Positions 32,003 to 40,832 of a stretch of 44,794 bases of DNA are shown piece by piece. The stretch comes from Erythrobacter sp. GTDB lineage: Bacteria; Pseudomonadota; Alphaproteobacteria; Sphingomonadales; Sphingomonadaceae. The DNA lies in the NCBI GenBank assembly GCA_029937545.1, contig JAPYPR010000016.1:1-44794 (forward strand), read 5' to 3'. The stretch's first letter is position 1; each line of letters opens with the position of its first letter. The notes under the pieces are model-generated. The model was not told the origin of the DNA. It was given only the letters and a program-made list of their open reading frames with translations, and did no database searches. The position numbers and the translations under genes were made by a program.

Positions 32003-32817
32003 ATGTCGCTCCCGATCCGATCCCAGCGGGCGGCGGAGAACCAGGTCCAAGGCAGCAGCCATTCCGCGCTTCCGTCCGTCGACCACAGCACCATGCTGGC
32101 GCGTGCCACCAAAAGGCGTTGATCGACGAGGCCGACCCCGCCGCCGGCCTGCGCGGGGAAGCGGCTGTCCTGCGAATTGTCGCGATTGTCGCCCAGCACG
32201 AATAGCTGCCCCTCGGGCACCACCACCGGGCCGAAATCGTCCTTGGGCCAGGGGCCGAGGTCGATCACCGGATAGCTCTTGCCGTTCGGCAGCGTCTCGA
32301 GGAACTGCGTGTAACGGCATGCCGGGCCATCGGGCGTCCGCACTTCTTCGGCACGCATGTTGCACTGCGTGTTGAGGCTCATCGGCAACAGGATGGGCGG
32401 GGCGGCCTGCTGCGGCACCGGTTCGCCGTTGAGGAACACGGTACCGCCGCGCATGGCCACCGTATCGCCCGGCAGGCCGATCACGCGCTTGACGTAATCG
32501 AAATGATCGACCGGATGCTTGAAGACCACTACGTCGCCGCGCTCCGGCACATTGCCGAATATTCGCTCGTCGGGTCCCGGCAGACCGAGCGGCAGCGAAT
32601 TCTCGTTGTAGCCGTAAGGCCATTTGGCCGCGATCAGATAGTCGCCGGTGCGCAGGCCCGGCAGCATGCTTTCGCTGGGGATCGTGAAAAAGCTGAACGC
32701 CAGCGTGCGGAACAGTAGCACGGCCAGCACAAGCTTGACGCAGAACCAAAGGAAGCTGGCCCAGCTTTCCTGTTTCGGCTTGTCGGCGGAACTTGCGTCG
32801 GCGCTCTTCGCTGTCAT
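31999..32817 (-). CDS. lepB: Signal peptidase I
   Basis: A 272-residue membrane-bound serine protease that removes signal peptides. It has one N-terminal membrane helix (about residues 22-44), the catalytic Ser50 in PSESMLPGL, the general base Lys110 in YVKRVIGLPGD, and the GDNRDNSQDSR box. Only one transmembrane helix is visible instead of the two in E. coli, as is usual in alphaproteobacteria. First gene of lepB-rnc-era; divergent from pgi with 70 bp between the start codons. Confidence 0.96.
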   Translation of the reverse strand: MTAKSADASSADKPKQESWASFLWFCVKLVLAVLLFRTLAFSFFTIPSESMLPGLRTGDYLIAAKWPYGYNENSLPLGLPGPDERIFGNVPERGDVVVFKHPVDHFDYVKRVIGLPGDTVAMRGGTVFLNGEPVPQQAAPPILLPMSLNTQCNMRAEEVRTPDGPACRYTQFLETLPNGKSYPVIDLGPWPKDDFGPVVVPEGQLFVLGDNRDNSQDSRFPAQAGGGVGLVDQRLLVARASMVLWSTDGSAEWLLPWTWFSAARWDRIGSDI

Positions 32818-32887
32818 GCGGGGTTCTCAATCATCGCCCAGTCCCCTAGTCGCAGCCCTCGCAACCATCAAAGGATTTTCGCCCGCC

Positions 32888-34441
32888 ATGCCGACCGCCG
32901 CCGAACTCTGGGACACTCTCGAAAACCTGCCGCGCCCGACGCTGGGCGAGCTGTTCAGCGCGAGCCGCGACGGCGGCGAGGGCGCGGACGAGCCGGGCGG
33001 GGACGAGCGGGTCGCGATGCTCTCTGGCCGGATCGAGCTGGAGGAGGGCGGGATGCTGTTCGACTGGTCGAAGACGCATCTCGACCGTGCGGTGATCGCG
33101 GCTTTAGAGGAGCTGGCCGAGGCGATGGACTTTGCGGGCATGCGGTCGAAGCTGTTCGGCGGCGAAGTCGTCAACCCGACCGAGGGCCGCGCGGCCGACC
33201 ATGCCACCCTGCGCGGCACGGGCGACGAGGCGAAGGTGGAGGAAGCCGCCGCGCTGATCGACCGCATGGGCATGCTGGTCGAGGCGATTCATCAGGGTGC
33301 GCTGGGCGAGATCGAGCACCTGATCCACATCGGCATCGGCGGCAGCGCGCTGGGCCCGGCGCTGGGCGTCGACGCACTATCCCGCGATCTCAGCTATTGC
33401 GACGTGCATGTTGTCTCCAACATCGACGGCGTGGCGCTGGAGGCGGCGTTTGCGAAATGCGATCCGGCGAAGACGCTGATCGCGGTGGCCAGCAAGACCT
33501 TCACTACCATCGAGACCATGACCAATGCCGAAAGCGCGCTCAAATGGCTGCGCGACAATGGGGTTTCGGACCCGTCGGGGCGCGTGATTGCGCTGACTGC
33601 AAATCCCGAAGGCGCAGTCGAATGGGGCGTGGACGAAACGCGCATCCTGCCGTTTCAGGAAAGCGTCGGCGGGCGCTATTCGATCTGGTCGTCGATCGGC
33701 TTTCCCATCGCCATGGCGGTCGGGATGGACGATTTCCGTGGCATGCTGGCAGGCGCCAAGGCGGTGGACGAGCATTTCCGCGACACCGACGGCGCGGCCA
33801 ATCTCGTGCTGCGCGCGGCCTTTGCCGATCTCTACTACACCCGCGTGCGCGGCTGCCAGACCCGCGCGGTCTTCGCCTATGACGAGCGGCTCGGCTTGTT
33901 CCCCGACTACCTCCAGCAACTGGAGATGGAATCGAACGGCAAGCGGGTGACAGCCGATATGAAGCCGGTCGACGGGCCGACCGCGCCGATCACCTGGGGC
34001 GGGGTGGGGACCGATGCGCAGCATGCAGTGTTTCAGCTGCTCCACCAGGGCACGCATCTGATCCCGGTGGACTTCATCGCCAGCATCGCACCGGGCGACG
34101 ATCTCGACCCGGCACACCATCGCATCCTGCTGATGAACTGCTTCGCGCAAGGTGCGGCGCTGATGGCGGGCAAAAAGGGCGAGGATCCCGCACGCAATTA
34201 TCCCGGCGACCGTCCCTCGGCGACGATCCTGTGCGACGACCTCGATGCGGCGGCACTCGGCGCATTGATCGCGTTTCACGAGCACCGCACCTTCGCCGAC
34301 GCCGTTCTTATGGGCATCAACCCGTTCGACCAGTTCGGTGTGGAACTGGGCAAGCAGATGGCCAAGGCGATCGAACAGGGCGGCGAGAGCTTCGATGCAA
34401 GCACCGAGGCGCTGCTGAGCGCGGCCGGGATGAAAGCATAA
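32888..34441 (+). CDS. pgi: Glucose-6-phosphate isomerase
   Basis: A 517-residue phosphoglucose isomerase. Landmarks are HIGIGGSALGPALGVDAL (phosphate binding), ASKTFTTIETMTNA, GGRYSIWSSIGFPIA with its catalytic-type Arg, the HRILLMNCFAQGAALM segment, and NPFDQFGVELGKQMA near the end. ATG 32888 gives the normal start MPTAAELWDTLENLP; the open frame upstream runs through lepB's leader and gene and should be ignored. It serves glycolysis or the Entner-Doudoroff branch and links to the glucose 6-phosphate used by otsA. Confidence 0.96.
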   Translation: MPTAAELWDTLENLPRPTLGELFSASRDGGEGADEPGGDERVAMLSGRIELEEGGMLFDWSKTHLDRAVIAALEELAEAMDFAGMRSKLFGGEVVNPTEGRAADHATLRGTGDEAKVEEAAALIDRMGMLVEAIHQGALGEIEHLIHIGIGGSALGPALGVDALSRDLSYCDVHVVSNIDGVALEAAFAKCDPAKTLIAVASKTFTTIETMTNAESALKWLRDNGVSDPSGRVIALTANPEGAVEWGVDETRILPFQESVGGRYSIWSSIGFPIAMAVGMDDFRGMLAGAKAVDEHFRDTDGAANLVLRAAFADLYYTRVRGCQTRAVFAYDERLGLFPDYLQQLEMESNGKRVTADMKPVDGPTAPITWGGVGTDAQHAVFQLLHQGTHLIPVDFIASIAPGDDLDPAHHRILLMNCFAQGAALMAGKKGEDPARNYPGDRPSATILCDDLDAAALGALIAFHEHRTFADAVLMGINPFDQFGVELGKQMAKAIEQGGESFDASTEALLSAAGMKA

Positions 34442-34464
34442 GCCGACATTAACTTATGATATAT

Positions 34465-34494
34465 TTGACTAATTCACCGGACAAGCTGTATCCG
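34465..34494 (+). promoter_or_regulatory. Possible promoter before the small helical protein
   Basis: TTGACT (34465-34470) and TATCCG (34489-34494) with an 18-bp spacer, in an AT-rich patch unlike its surroundings. A CCGGA/TCCGG inverted repeat (34477-34495) overlaps the -10 region. Judged by sequence only. Confidence 0.4.
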
Positions 34495-34528
34495 GCGCGC
34501 ATCGCTTCGAGGGGAATAGCGCGTCACC

Positions 34529-34714
34529 ATGGCCGACCGGGAACTGCTCCTGCAGGAATTTGCCAAGGCTTACGAGCGGCTTCTGGCCGCGCGTGTCGCT
34601 GCCAAGGAGCGCGGCGATGAGAACGCATTGCGCCATGCAGAGCAGAATTTCCATGCGGTCGCCGAAAGCCTTGCGCGCCTGCTGCACCACATGGACAAGC
34701 GCGCCAACGACTAG
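34529..34714 (+). CDS. Small helical protein of unknown function
   Basis: A 61-residue protein predicted fully alpha-helical from its composition (many Ala, Glu, Leu, Arg; one Gly, no Pro). Two amphipathic helices are likely, LLLQEFAKAYERLLAARVAA and ENALRHAEQNFHAVAESLAR, as in small coiled-coil or regulatory proteins. I do not recognise a family. GAGGGG precedes the ATG at rather long spacing. It has a promoter-like sequence of its own, and the antiporter gene follows 27 bp later. Confidence 0.65.
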   Translation: MADRELLLQEFAKAYERLLAARVAAKERGDENALRHAEQNFHAVAESLARLLHHMDKRAND

Positions 34715-34741
34715 TCCGGTCGCACGTGGGGTCCGTCCCGC

Positions 34742-35728
34742 ATGACTATCACCATATTCCTCCTCCTCGCCGGTTTCGCCCTGCTCTTGCTGGGCGGCGA
34801 ACTGCTGGTTCGCGGCGCTTCGCGCCTTGCCGAACGATTCGGACTGTCGCCGATGCTGGTCGGTCTGGTGATCGTCGGACTGGGAACCTCGACGCCCGAA
34901 CTTGCCGCCAGCGTGCAGGCTTCGCTTGCCGGATCGCCGGGCATCGCGATCGGCAATATCGTCGGCTCGAACCTCGCCAATACGCTGCTGATCCTCGGCA
35001 CCGCCGCGCTGATTGCGCCGATCGCCGTGGGCGCGAGCGCGTTGTGGCGGGACGGTATGGTGGGGGTCGGTGGGGTCCTTCTGCTGCTGCTCGCAGGGTC
35101 CACCACCGGTCTTTCGCAACTGGCCGGTGGCGCGTTCCTGCTGATCCTCGCGGCCTATCTCGCACTTGCATACCGGCAGGAGACCGCCGGGGCCGGCGCT
35201 TCGGCGGCAGGACAGCGCACCGCGGCTGCGGAGCATGCCGATCCGGGACTTCACCCCGAAGATAGCAACACGGCTGGCGGCGTCGCCGTACCGATCCTGC
35301 TGTTCGTGATCGGCACCGCCATCATCATCGCGGGCGGCTACATCCTGGTCGACGCGGCGATCGAATTGGCAGCACGGCTAGGCGTCTCGGACGAAGTCAT
35401 CGGGCTCACCGTCGTCGCCGCCGGCACTTCGGCCCCCGAATTGGCAACCAGCGCCATCGCTGCCTTCCGCAAGGAAAGCGATATTGCGCTCGGCAATGTG
35501 CTGGGATCCAACATCTATAACATCTTCTTTATTGGAGGCGTAACCGGCCTCGTAGCCCCCGGGCCGATACCCGGCGGAATCATGACGGCGGACCTCTGGG
35601 TGCTGCTCGCCGCCTCGGTCGTTGCGATCGTTTTCGCATACACCGGCGGGCGGCTCGGACGGCGCGAAGGAGGGCTGCTGGTTGCAGCCTACCTCGGGTT
35701 TATCGCATACACGGCGATGGCGGCCTGA
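34742..35728 (+). CDS. Calcium/sodium antiporter, CaCA family
   Basis: A 328-residue inner-membrane exchanger of the YrbG/NCX type with about ten transmembrane helices. The two inverted alpha repeats are clear: GLGTSTPELAAS with GNIVGSNLANTLLILG in the first half and AAGTSAPELATS with GNVLGSNIYNIFFIGG in the second, including the ion-binding Glu and Ser/Asn residues. A polar loop (about residues 140-180) separates the halves. It exchanges Ca2+ for Na+ or H+; the ion pair used here cannot be told. The small helical gene lies just upstream. Confidence 0.93.
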   Translation: MTITIFLLLAGFALLLLGGELLVRGASRLAERFGLSPMLVGLVIVGLGTSTPELAASVQASLAGSPGIAIGNIVGSNLANTLLILGTAALIAPIAVGASALWRDGMVGVGGVLLLLLAGSTTGLSQLAGGAFLLILAAYLALAYRQETAGAGASAAGQRTAAAEHADPGLHPEDSNTAGGVAVPILLFVIGTAIIIAGGYILVDAAIELAARLGVSDEVIGLTVVAAGTSAPELATSAIAAFRKESDIALGNVLGSNIYNIFFIGGVTGLVAPGPIPGGIMTADLWVLLAASVVAIVFAYTGGRLGRREGGLLVAAYLGFIAYTAMAA

Positions 35729-35974
35729 CGCGCAACGATTGACTTTTTGCACTGCAGCATCCACATGGCTGCCATCGAAGCGCGCTAGCCAGCGTGAAGC
35801 GGCGAAAGGAGAGACATCCATCGCCCCGGCCGCGCCTCGGTCTCTTTTCCTAGGACTTCCCTTTTCACGCGGGTCGTTTGTTGGGCATCCACGAAAGTAA
35901 TACTTTCGTGGATGCCCGTCACCCGCGCCGCGCGACCATTGCGTCTGCGCGCCGCATATCGAATGCGAGTATTC
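35729..35974 (+). promoter_or_regulatory. Long leader region of the DEAD-box helicase, with a perfect palindrome
   Basis: This 246-bp gap holds no convincing gene. It contains a perfect 17-bp inverted repeat with one central base (arms 35883-35899 and 35901-35917, core ACGAAAGTA/TACTTTCGT), ending 58 bp before the helicase ATG. A weaker AGAGAC/GTCTCT pair (35810-35815, 35840-35845) lies before it and is followed by TTTTCC, so it may end the antiporter transcript. In RNA the large palindrome would form a long stable stem. Helicases of this class are often controlled through a long leader, which makes a regulatory role plausible but unproven. Confidence 0.5.
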
Positions 35975-37354
35975 ATGACCAGATTTACCGATCTCGGGCT
36001 GTCGCAGCCCGTCCTCCAGGCCCTCGACATGAAGGGCTACGACACGCCGACGCCGATCCAGGCGCAGGCCATCCCGCCGGTTCTCGAAGGCCGCGACCTG
36101 ATGGGCATCGCCCAGACCGGCACCGGCAAGACCGCGGCTTTCATGCTGCCGAGCATCGACAACCTTCGTGAGGCCGATAACCAGACGCCGTTCAAGTCTT
36201 GCCGCATGCTGGTGCTCGCCCCGACGCGCGAACTCGCCGGCCAGATCGCCCAGAGTGCCAAGGATTACGGCGCGATGGCGGGCCTCAAGGTCCAGTCGAT
36301 CGTCGGCGGTACCTCGGTCAACAAGGACCGCAACAAGCTGCACCGCGGCACCGACATCCTCGTCGCGACGCCCGGCCGCCTGCTCGACCTGATCGACCAG
36401 AAGGCCTTCACTCTCGACAAGGTCGAAATCCTCGTCCTCGACGAGGCGGACCAGATGCTCGATCTCGGCTTCATCCACGCGCTGCGCCGGATCAGCCAGC
36501 TGGTGCCCGAAGACCGGCAGACGCTGTTCTTCAGCGCCACTATGCCGAAGCAAATCCAGGAGCTGGTCGGCAAATATTGCCGCAACCCGGTCAAGGTCAG
36601 CGTGACGCCCGAAAGCACGACCGCCGAGCGGATCGACCAGTATCTCTTCATGGTCCAGCAGGACGAGAAGCAGACGCTGCTCGAAATGATCCTGAAAGAG
36701 CGCCACGAGGTGCCCGGCAAGTTCGAGCGCGTACTGATCTTCGCCCGCACCAAGCACGGCTGCGACCGGATCGTGAAGAAGCTCGGCCAGGCGGGCGTCC
36801 CGGCCAATGCCATCCATGGCAACAAGAGCCAGCCGCAGCGTGAACGCGCGCTCGACGAGTTCAAGCGCGCCAAGACGCCGATCCTCGTGGCGACCGATGT
36901 GGCGGCCCGCGGGATCGACATTCCCGGCGTGAGCCACGTGCTCAATTACGAGCTGCCGAACGTGCCCGAACAATACGTCCACCGCATCGGCCGCACCGCA
37001 CGCGCGGGCCGCGATGGCGTAGCGATCGCGTTCTGCGCCGAGGACGAACGCGACTACCTCAAGGATATCCGCAAGAAGACCGACGCCGAGTTCGAGCGCC
37101 TGCCGTTGCCGGACAATTTCCGCGCCGTGGTCGAAGGTGTCGGGCCGACCAAGCGCGAACAGAAACCGCGTCTCGCCAAGCCCAAGGTTCGCCCTGCGGG
37201 CGGCGCGGCGAAGAAGCCCAAACCGAAGCAGAAGCACACCGCGCGCAAGGGCAAGCCCGAAGGCGCGGACCAGGGTCGGCCGCAGGGCGCCAAGCCCGGT
37301 GGCAATCGCAGTCGGAGCCGCAATCGCAACCGCTCGCACGCAGCGCGGGGCTGA
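35975..37354 (+). CDS. DEAD-box ATP-dependent RNA helicase (RhlE-like)
   Basis: A 459-residue helicase. The Q-motif region is FTDLGLSQPVLQALDMKGYDTPTPIQ (quoted shortened: FTDLGLSQPVLQAL), motif I is AQTGTGKT (46-53), motif II is DEAD (156-159), motif III is SAT and motif VI is HRIGRTARAGR. The tail from about residue 385 is basic and low-complexity, ending in Ser/Arg/Asn repeats, which fits the RhlE group that binds RNA through such tails. ATG 35975 opens as MTRFTDLGL; an ATG four codons upstream (35963) is also possible. Confidence 0.93.
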   Translation: MTRFTDLGLSQPVLQALDMKGYDTPTPIQAQAIPPVLEGRDLMGIAQTGTGKTAAFMLPSIDNLREADNQTPFKSCRMLVLAPTRELAGQIAQSAKDYGAMAGLKVQSIVGGTSVNKDRNKLHRGTDILVATPGRLLDLIDQKAFTLDKVEILVLDEADQMLDLGFIHALRRISQLVPEDRQTLFFSATMPKQIQELVGKYCRNPVKVSVTPESTTAERIDQYLFMVQQDEKQTLLEMILKERHEVPGKFERVLIFARTKHGCDRIVKKLGQAGVPANAIHGNKSQPQRERALDEFKRAKTPILVATDVAARGIDIPGVSHVLNYELPNVPEQYVHRIGRTARAGRDGVAIAFCAEDERDYLKDIRKKTDAEFERLPLPDNFRAVVEGVGPTKREQKPRLAKPKVRPAGGAAKKPKPKQKHTARKGKPEGADQGRPQGAKPGGNRSRSRNRNRSHAARG

Positions 37355-37420
37355 TGGGCTGGACACTTGTGTTCGCCAAGCGCAAATATTGCTAAATCTG
37401 GGGCAGGCTGGAGCTGACTG

Positions 37421-38107
37421 ATGGAATCGGGTTTCAAACCGAAGATAACTCCGATCGACCGAATCCAGGAAAATCTCGTCGCTCGCGTCGAGCGCAAGGC
37501 CCTCGATTGGTTGTGTGCGAATCTGCCGCGGCGGATCTCGCCCGATATGCTGACCGCTCTGGGCATGGTCGGAGCGGTTCTGGTATTTGTGGGTTATCTC
37601 GGAAGCAATGTGGACCGCGACTGGCTCTGGCTCGCGGTGGTCGGATATGTGGTTCACTGGTTCGGAGATTCTCTCGACGGCAGTCTGGCGCGTTTCCGGA
37701 AGATCGAACGCCCGCGATACGGGTATTTCCTCGACCATAGCTGCGATGGATTGGCGACGACGCTGCTCGTCGTCGGCATCGGGCTGAGTCCCTATGTCGA
37801 GCTCGAGGTCGCGCTGATAGCCTTGGCCGGATATCTGCTGATGTCCATTCACGCCTTCCTGTCGGTTCGCGTCCTCGGCGAACTGCGGCTGTCCTATATG
37901 AATGCCGGACCCACCGAACTGCGCCTTGTCCTTATCGCGCTGACTCTGGCAATGTATTATGCAGGTCCTGAGCCGCCGATCGTCTGGCAGCTCAACGGCT
38001 TCGACCTGTTTGTCGGAGCGGTGGGCTGCCTGTTGGTGGCGTTGTTCGTCATCCAGACCGTGCAGGTCGCGAGGCGACTGGCGGTGGAAGAGCCGCCGCG
38101 AAACTGA
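37421..38107 (+). CDS. CDP-alcohol phosphatidyltransferase family protein
   Basis: A 228-residue integral membrane enzyme with about six hydrophobic segments. The CDP-OH-P motif is DSLDGSLAR followed by G and FLDHSCDG, matching D-x2-D-G-x2-A-R-x(8)-G-x3-D-x3-D with the four metal-binding aspartates. Such enzymes move a phosphatidyl or similar group from a CDP-linked donor to an alcohol. The acceptor (glycerol phosphate, serine, inositol or other) cannot be told, and it lacks close likeness to PgsA or PssA as I know them. Codon use is slightly less GC-biased than in neighbouring genes. Confidence 0.87.
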   Translation: MESGFKPKITPIDRIQENLVARVERKALDWLCANLPRRISPDMLTALGMVGAVLVFVGYLGSNVDRDWLWLAVVGYVVHWFGDSLDGSLARFRKIERPRYGYFLDHSCDGLATTLLVVGIGLSPYVELEVALIALAGYLLMSIHAFLSVRVLGELRLSYMNAGPTELRLVLIALTLAMYYAGPEPPIVWQLNGFDLFVGAVGCLLVALFVIQTVQVARRLAVEEPPRN

Positions 38108-38145
38108 GGCTGCTGCGGCATCGAACCTTTGAAGTGAATTCGGAA

Positions 38146-38206
38146 CTTGCCAGCGGCGCTCCGGTTGGCAAGGGACACTCTCCCGCATAGCTGACAGGAG
38201 CGCCGC
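38146..38206 (+). promoter_or_regulatory. Possible SD-sequestering structure before gor
   Basis: A 10-bp inverted repeat pairs 38153-38162 with 38197-38206. The second strand holds the ribosome binding site GGAG (38197-38200) and runs up to the ATG at 38207. The first strand lies in the loop of another hairpin (CTTGCCA 38146-38152 with TGGCAAG 38166-38172). The two foldings compete, or form a pseudoknot if shortened, so translation may be switched. Pairing was read by eye; no folding energy was computed. Confidence 0.4.
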
Positions 38207-39574
38207 ATGGCCGCCAAGAGCGACACGACCGAATACGATTTCGACCTCTTCACCATCGGTGCGGGGTCGGGCGGGGTGCGCGCATCGCGTGTGTCCGCGG
38301 CCCACGGGGCGAAGGTCGCGATCGCGGAGGAGCACCGGGTCGGCGGAACCTGCGTGATTCGCGGATGCGTGCCCAAGAAGATGCTCGTCTACGGCGCGCA
38401 TTTCGCCGAGGATCTGGAAGACTGCCAGCGCTTCGGCTGGGAAATCGGCGAGCGCAAGTTCGACTGGAAGACCCTGCGCGACAATGTCCTCGACGACGTG
38501 ACGCGGATCGAGGGTGCCTATACCGACACGCTCGAGAACCACGACGTCACGATTTTCAAGGAACGCGCCGAAATCGCCGGCCCGCACGAGATCACACTGG
38601 CGAGCGGCAAGACCGTCACGGCGAAATACATCCTGATCGCAACCGGCGCGCGCCCGCGCATGCCGGAATGCCAGGGGGCGGAGCATGCCATTAGCTCCAA
38701 CGAGGCGTTCCACCTCGACGCGCTGCCGGAGAAGATCATCATCGCAGGCGGCGGCTACATCGCCAATGAGTTCGCCGGCATCTTCAACGAGTTCGGCTGC
38801 GACGTTCATATCGTCAATCGCGGCGACCGCCTGCTGCGCAGCTATGACGAGGCGGTGCGCGACCGGCTGCTGCAGATCAGCACGATGAAAGGGATCAAGT
38901 TCCGCTTCAACACCACCTTCGAGTACATCAAGCCGTGCGACGAAGGCGGCTACTTCGTCAAAATGTCCGATTGCGACGAGGAGAAGGCCGACCTCGTCAT
39001 GTTCGCCGTCGGCCGGATTCCCAATACGGAAGGTCTCGGCCTTGACAAGGCCGGCGTCGAGCTGGGCGATGGCGGCGAGGTCAAGGTCGACCGTTTCAGC
39101 AAGACCAATGTCGACCACATCTATGCCGTCGGCGACGTGACCGACCGGGTGCAGTTGACCCCGGTCGCGATCCGCGAGGGGCAGGCGTTTGCCGACACCG
39201 TCTTCGGCGGGCACGATCCGGTTGCGGTCGACCATGGCTGCATTCCCAGCGCGGTGTTCAGCCACCCGCCGATCGCCGCGGTCGGCATGACCGAGGGCGA
39301 GGCCAAGAACGCGCTCGGCAGCGTGAAGGTCTACCTGTCCGATTTCCGCCCGATGAAGAACGTGCTGGCGGGCCGCAACGAACGCAGCCTGATGAAGATG
39401 GTCTGCGATGGGGACAGCGGCAAGATAGTTGGCATCCACATGATCGCGCCCGAAGCGCCGGAGATGATGCAGGCCGCCGCCATTGCCGTGAAGGCGGGCC
39501 TGACAAAGGCGGATTTCGACGCGACCACCGCGATCCATCCGACGATGGCTGAAGAGCTGGTGCTGATGCGCTAG
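38207..39574 (+). CDS. gor: Glutathione-disulfide reductase
   Basis: A 455-residue flavoprotein that reduces glutathione disulfide with NADPH. The FAD motif is GAGSGG (18-23), the redox cysteines are Cys49 and Cys54 in GGTCVIRGCVPKK, and the C-terminal catalytic pair is His444 and Glu449 in HPTMAEE. CVIRGC, rather than the CVNVGC of enteric Gor, is the form found in alphaproteobacteria and plants. VVGGGYIANEFAG-type NADPH binding is present as IAGGGYIANEFAG. Its stop overlaps that of the convergent oxidase gene. Confidence 0.95.
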   Translation: MAAKSDTTEYDFDLFTIGAGSGGVRASRVSAAHGAKVAIAEEHRVGGTCVIRGCVPKKMLVYGAHFAEDLEDCQRFGWEIGERKFDWKTLRDNVLDDVTRIEGAYTDTLENHDVTIFKERAEIAGPHEITLASGKTVTAKYILIATGARPRMPECQGAEHAISSNEAFHLDALPEKIIIAGGGYIANEFAGIFNEFGCDVHIVNRGDRLLRSYDEAVRDRLLQISTMKGIKFRFNTTFEYIKPCDEGGYFVKMSDCDEEKADLVMFAVGRIPNTEGLGLDKAGVELGDGGEVKVDRFSKTNVDHIYAVGDVTDRVQLTPVAIREGQAFADTVFGGHDPVAVDHGCIPSAVFSHPPIAAVGMTEGEAKNALGSVKVYLSDFRPMKNVLAGRNERSLMKMVCDGDSGKIVGIHMIAPEAPEMMQAAAIAVKAGLTKADFDATTAIHPTMAEELVLMR

Positions 39575-40680
39575 GCAATGCGGCTCGGCGAAAGCTGATC
39601 TGGCGTTACCTCCACAGCCTGCAATCCGTCGGGCCACGGCTCGTCAGCCACCAGCGCTTCGGCGGCCAGTGCCAAAGCCGGCGAGGTTTGCAGGCCGAAG
39701 CCGCCTTGCCCGGCCAGCCAGAAGAAGCCCGGAGCATGGGGGTCGAACCCGCAGACCGGCAGCCGGTCGGGTGTGAAGGTCCTGAGGCCGGCCCACTTGC
39801 TGGCGAGACGCGGGATGGCGAGCGTCGTCGCCTGTTCGACGCGCCATGCGGCAAGGGCGACATCCTCTTCTTCCGGCTGTGCGTCGCACGGGTCGGACAG
39901 GAGCTCGTCCATCGGGCAGGCGAGCAGGCGGCCGCGCCCTTCCGGCTCGATGTAGAAGCCGGGACCGACCGTCTTGGTGAAGGGCCATGCCGAGACGTCC
40001 ATGCCATCGGGCACATCGAAGGTAATGACTGTGCGCCGCAGCGGCGTGAGGCCGATAGGAGCGACGCCAGCGAGCCGCGCGATCTCGTCGGCCCAGGCTC
40101 CGGCGGCGTTGACCACGATCTTCGCCGAGTAGCTGTTGCCTGGGGTATCGACGATCCAAGCCGCGCCGTCGTGACGCAACGACGTTACCGGTGAAGCGGT
40201 AACGATCTCGCCTCCCGCCGCAAGCAATGCCTGCCGGTGCCCTTCGAGCAACGCGTGAGCATCGAGTTTGCGACCGGCTTCGTCCAACAGTGCACCGATA
40301 ACCCCGTTCTCGCCCTTGCGGAGCACGGGAACCAATGTGCGCGCTTGATCGGAAGTAAGCCGCTGCACGTCCGGCTGCCATTCGCGATAGCTGGCCTCGA
40401 CGCGGTGGAGATCGCTTTCCTGCCCCTCCAGCGCGATGAACAGCGCCGGATGCCTGCGCGCTCCCGGTTCCTCGAGCAGCGGCAGGCTCGCCGCAGTGAG
40501 CGCGCGCACCAGCGGCGCATCCATGTCGAAATGCGCGAAGGCGGCGCTGCGGCCCGAGGCATGGATGCCGGGCGAACCTTCCGCCTCGCTTACCACTACG
40601 CGGCCATGCCGCGCCAGCCGCGCGGCGGCGGAAAGTCCGGCAATGCCCGCTCCGACCACGAGGAAGTCGACTGTCTTCAT
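39571..40680 (-). CDS. FAD-dependent oxidoreductase, DAO family (glycine/D-amino acid oxidase-like)
   Basis: A 369-residue flavoprotein. The N-terminal FAD motif is VVGAGIAGLSAAARLA, followed by SEAEGSPGIHASGRSAA, the loop typical of DAO enzymes. VVNAAGAWADEIARLAG and WAGLRTFTPDRLPVCG (the late FAD-binding strand) and WLAGQGGFGLQTSPA complete the pattern. The ATG at 40680 is preceded by GAGG; a GTG three codons upstream is less likely. The substrate is unknown: glycine, D-amino acids or sarcosine are all possible. Its stop overlaps the gor stop (CTAG, 39571-39574). Confidence 0.9.
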   Translation of the reverse strand: MKTVDFLVVGAGIAGLSAAARLARHGRVVVSEAEGSPGIHASGRSAAFAHFDMDAPLVRALTAASLPLLEEPGARRHPALFIALEGQESDLHRVEASYREWQPDVQRLTSDQARTLVPVLRKGENGVIGALLDEAGRKLDAHALLEGHRQALLAAGGEIVTASPVTSLRHDGAAWIVDTPGNSYSAKIVVNAAGAWADEIARLAGVAPIGLTPLRRTVITFDVPDGMDVSAWPFTKTVGPGFYIEPEGRGRLLACPMDELLSDPCDAQPEEEDVALAAWRVEQATTLAIPRLASKWAGLRTFTPDRLPVCGFDPHAPGFFWLAGQGGFGLQTSPALALAAEALVADEPWPDGLQAVEVTPDQLSPSRIA

Positions 40681-40832
40681 TATCCTCACACGATAGGCCG
40701 TTCACGCGGTCTCGCATAGCGTCCTCGGCGACCCAACCGCACCGGATCGGGACTAAGCGGCGCGGCGCATTGCACCTGCGGGCATGGCCCGCCACAACTT
40801 GCTGAACGATTCGCCGATTTCGGGGAGATTGC

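Noticed and set aside
35378..39637. A 1419-codon open frame on the minus strand
   Set aside because: It is antisense to the antiporter end, helicase, CDP-alcohol transferase and gor genes. All of these have clear family motifs. Long antisense frames arise from the GC-rich third codon positions. No domain is recognisable in it.
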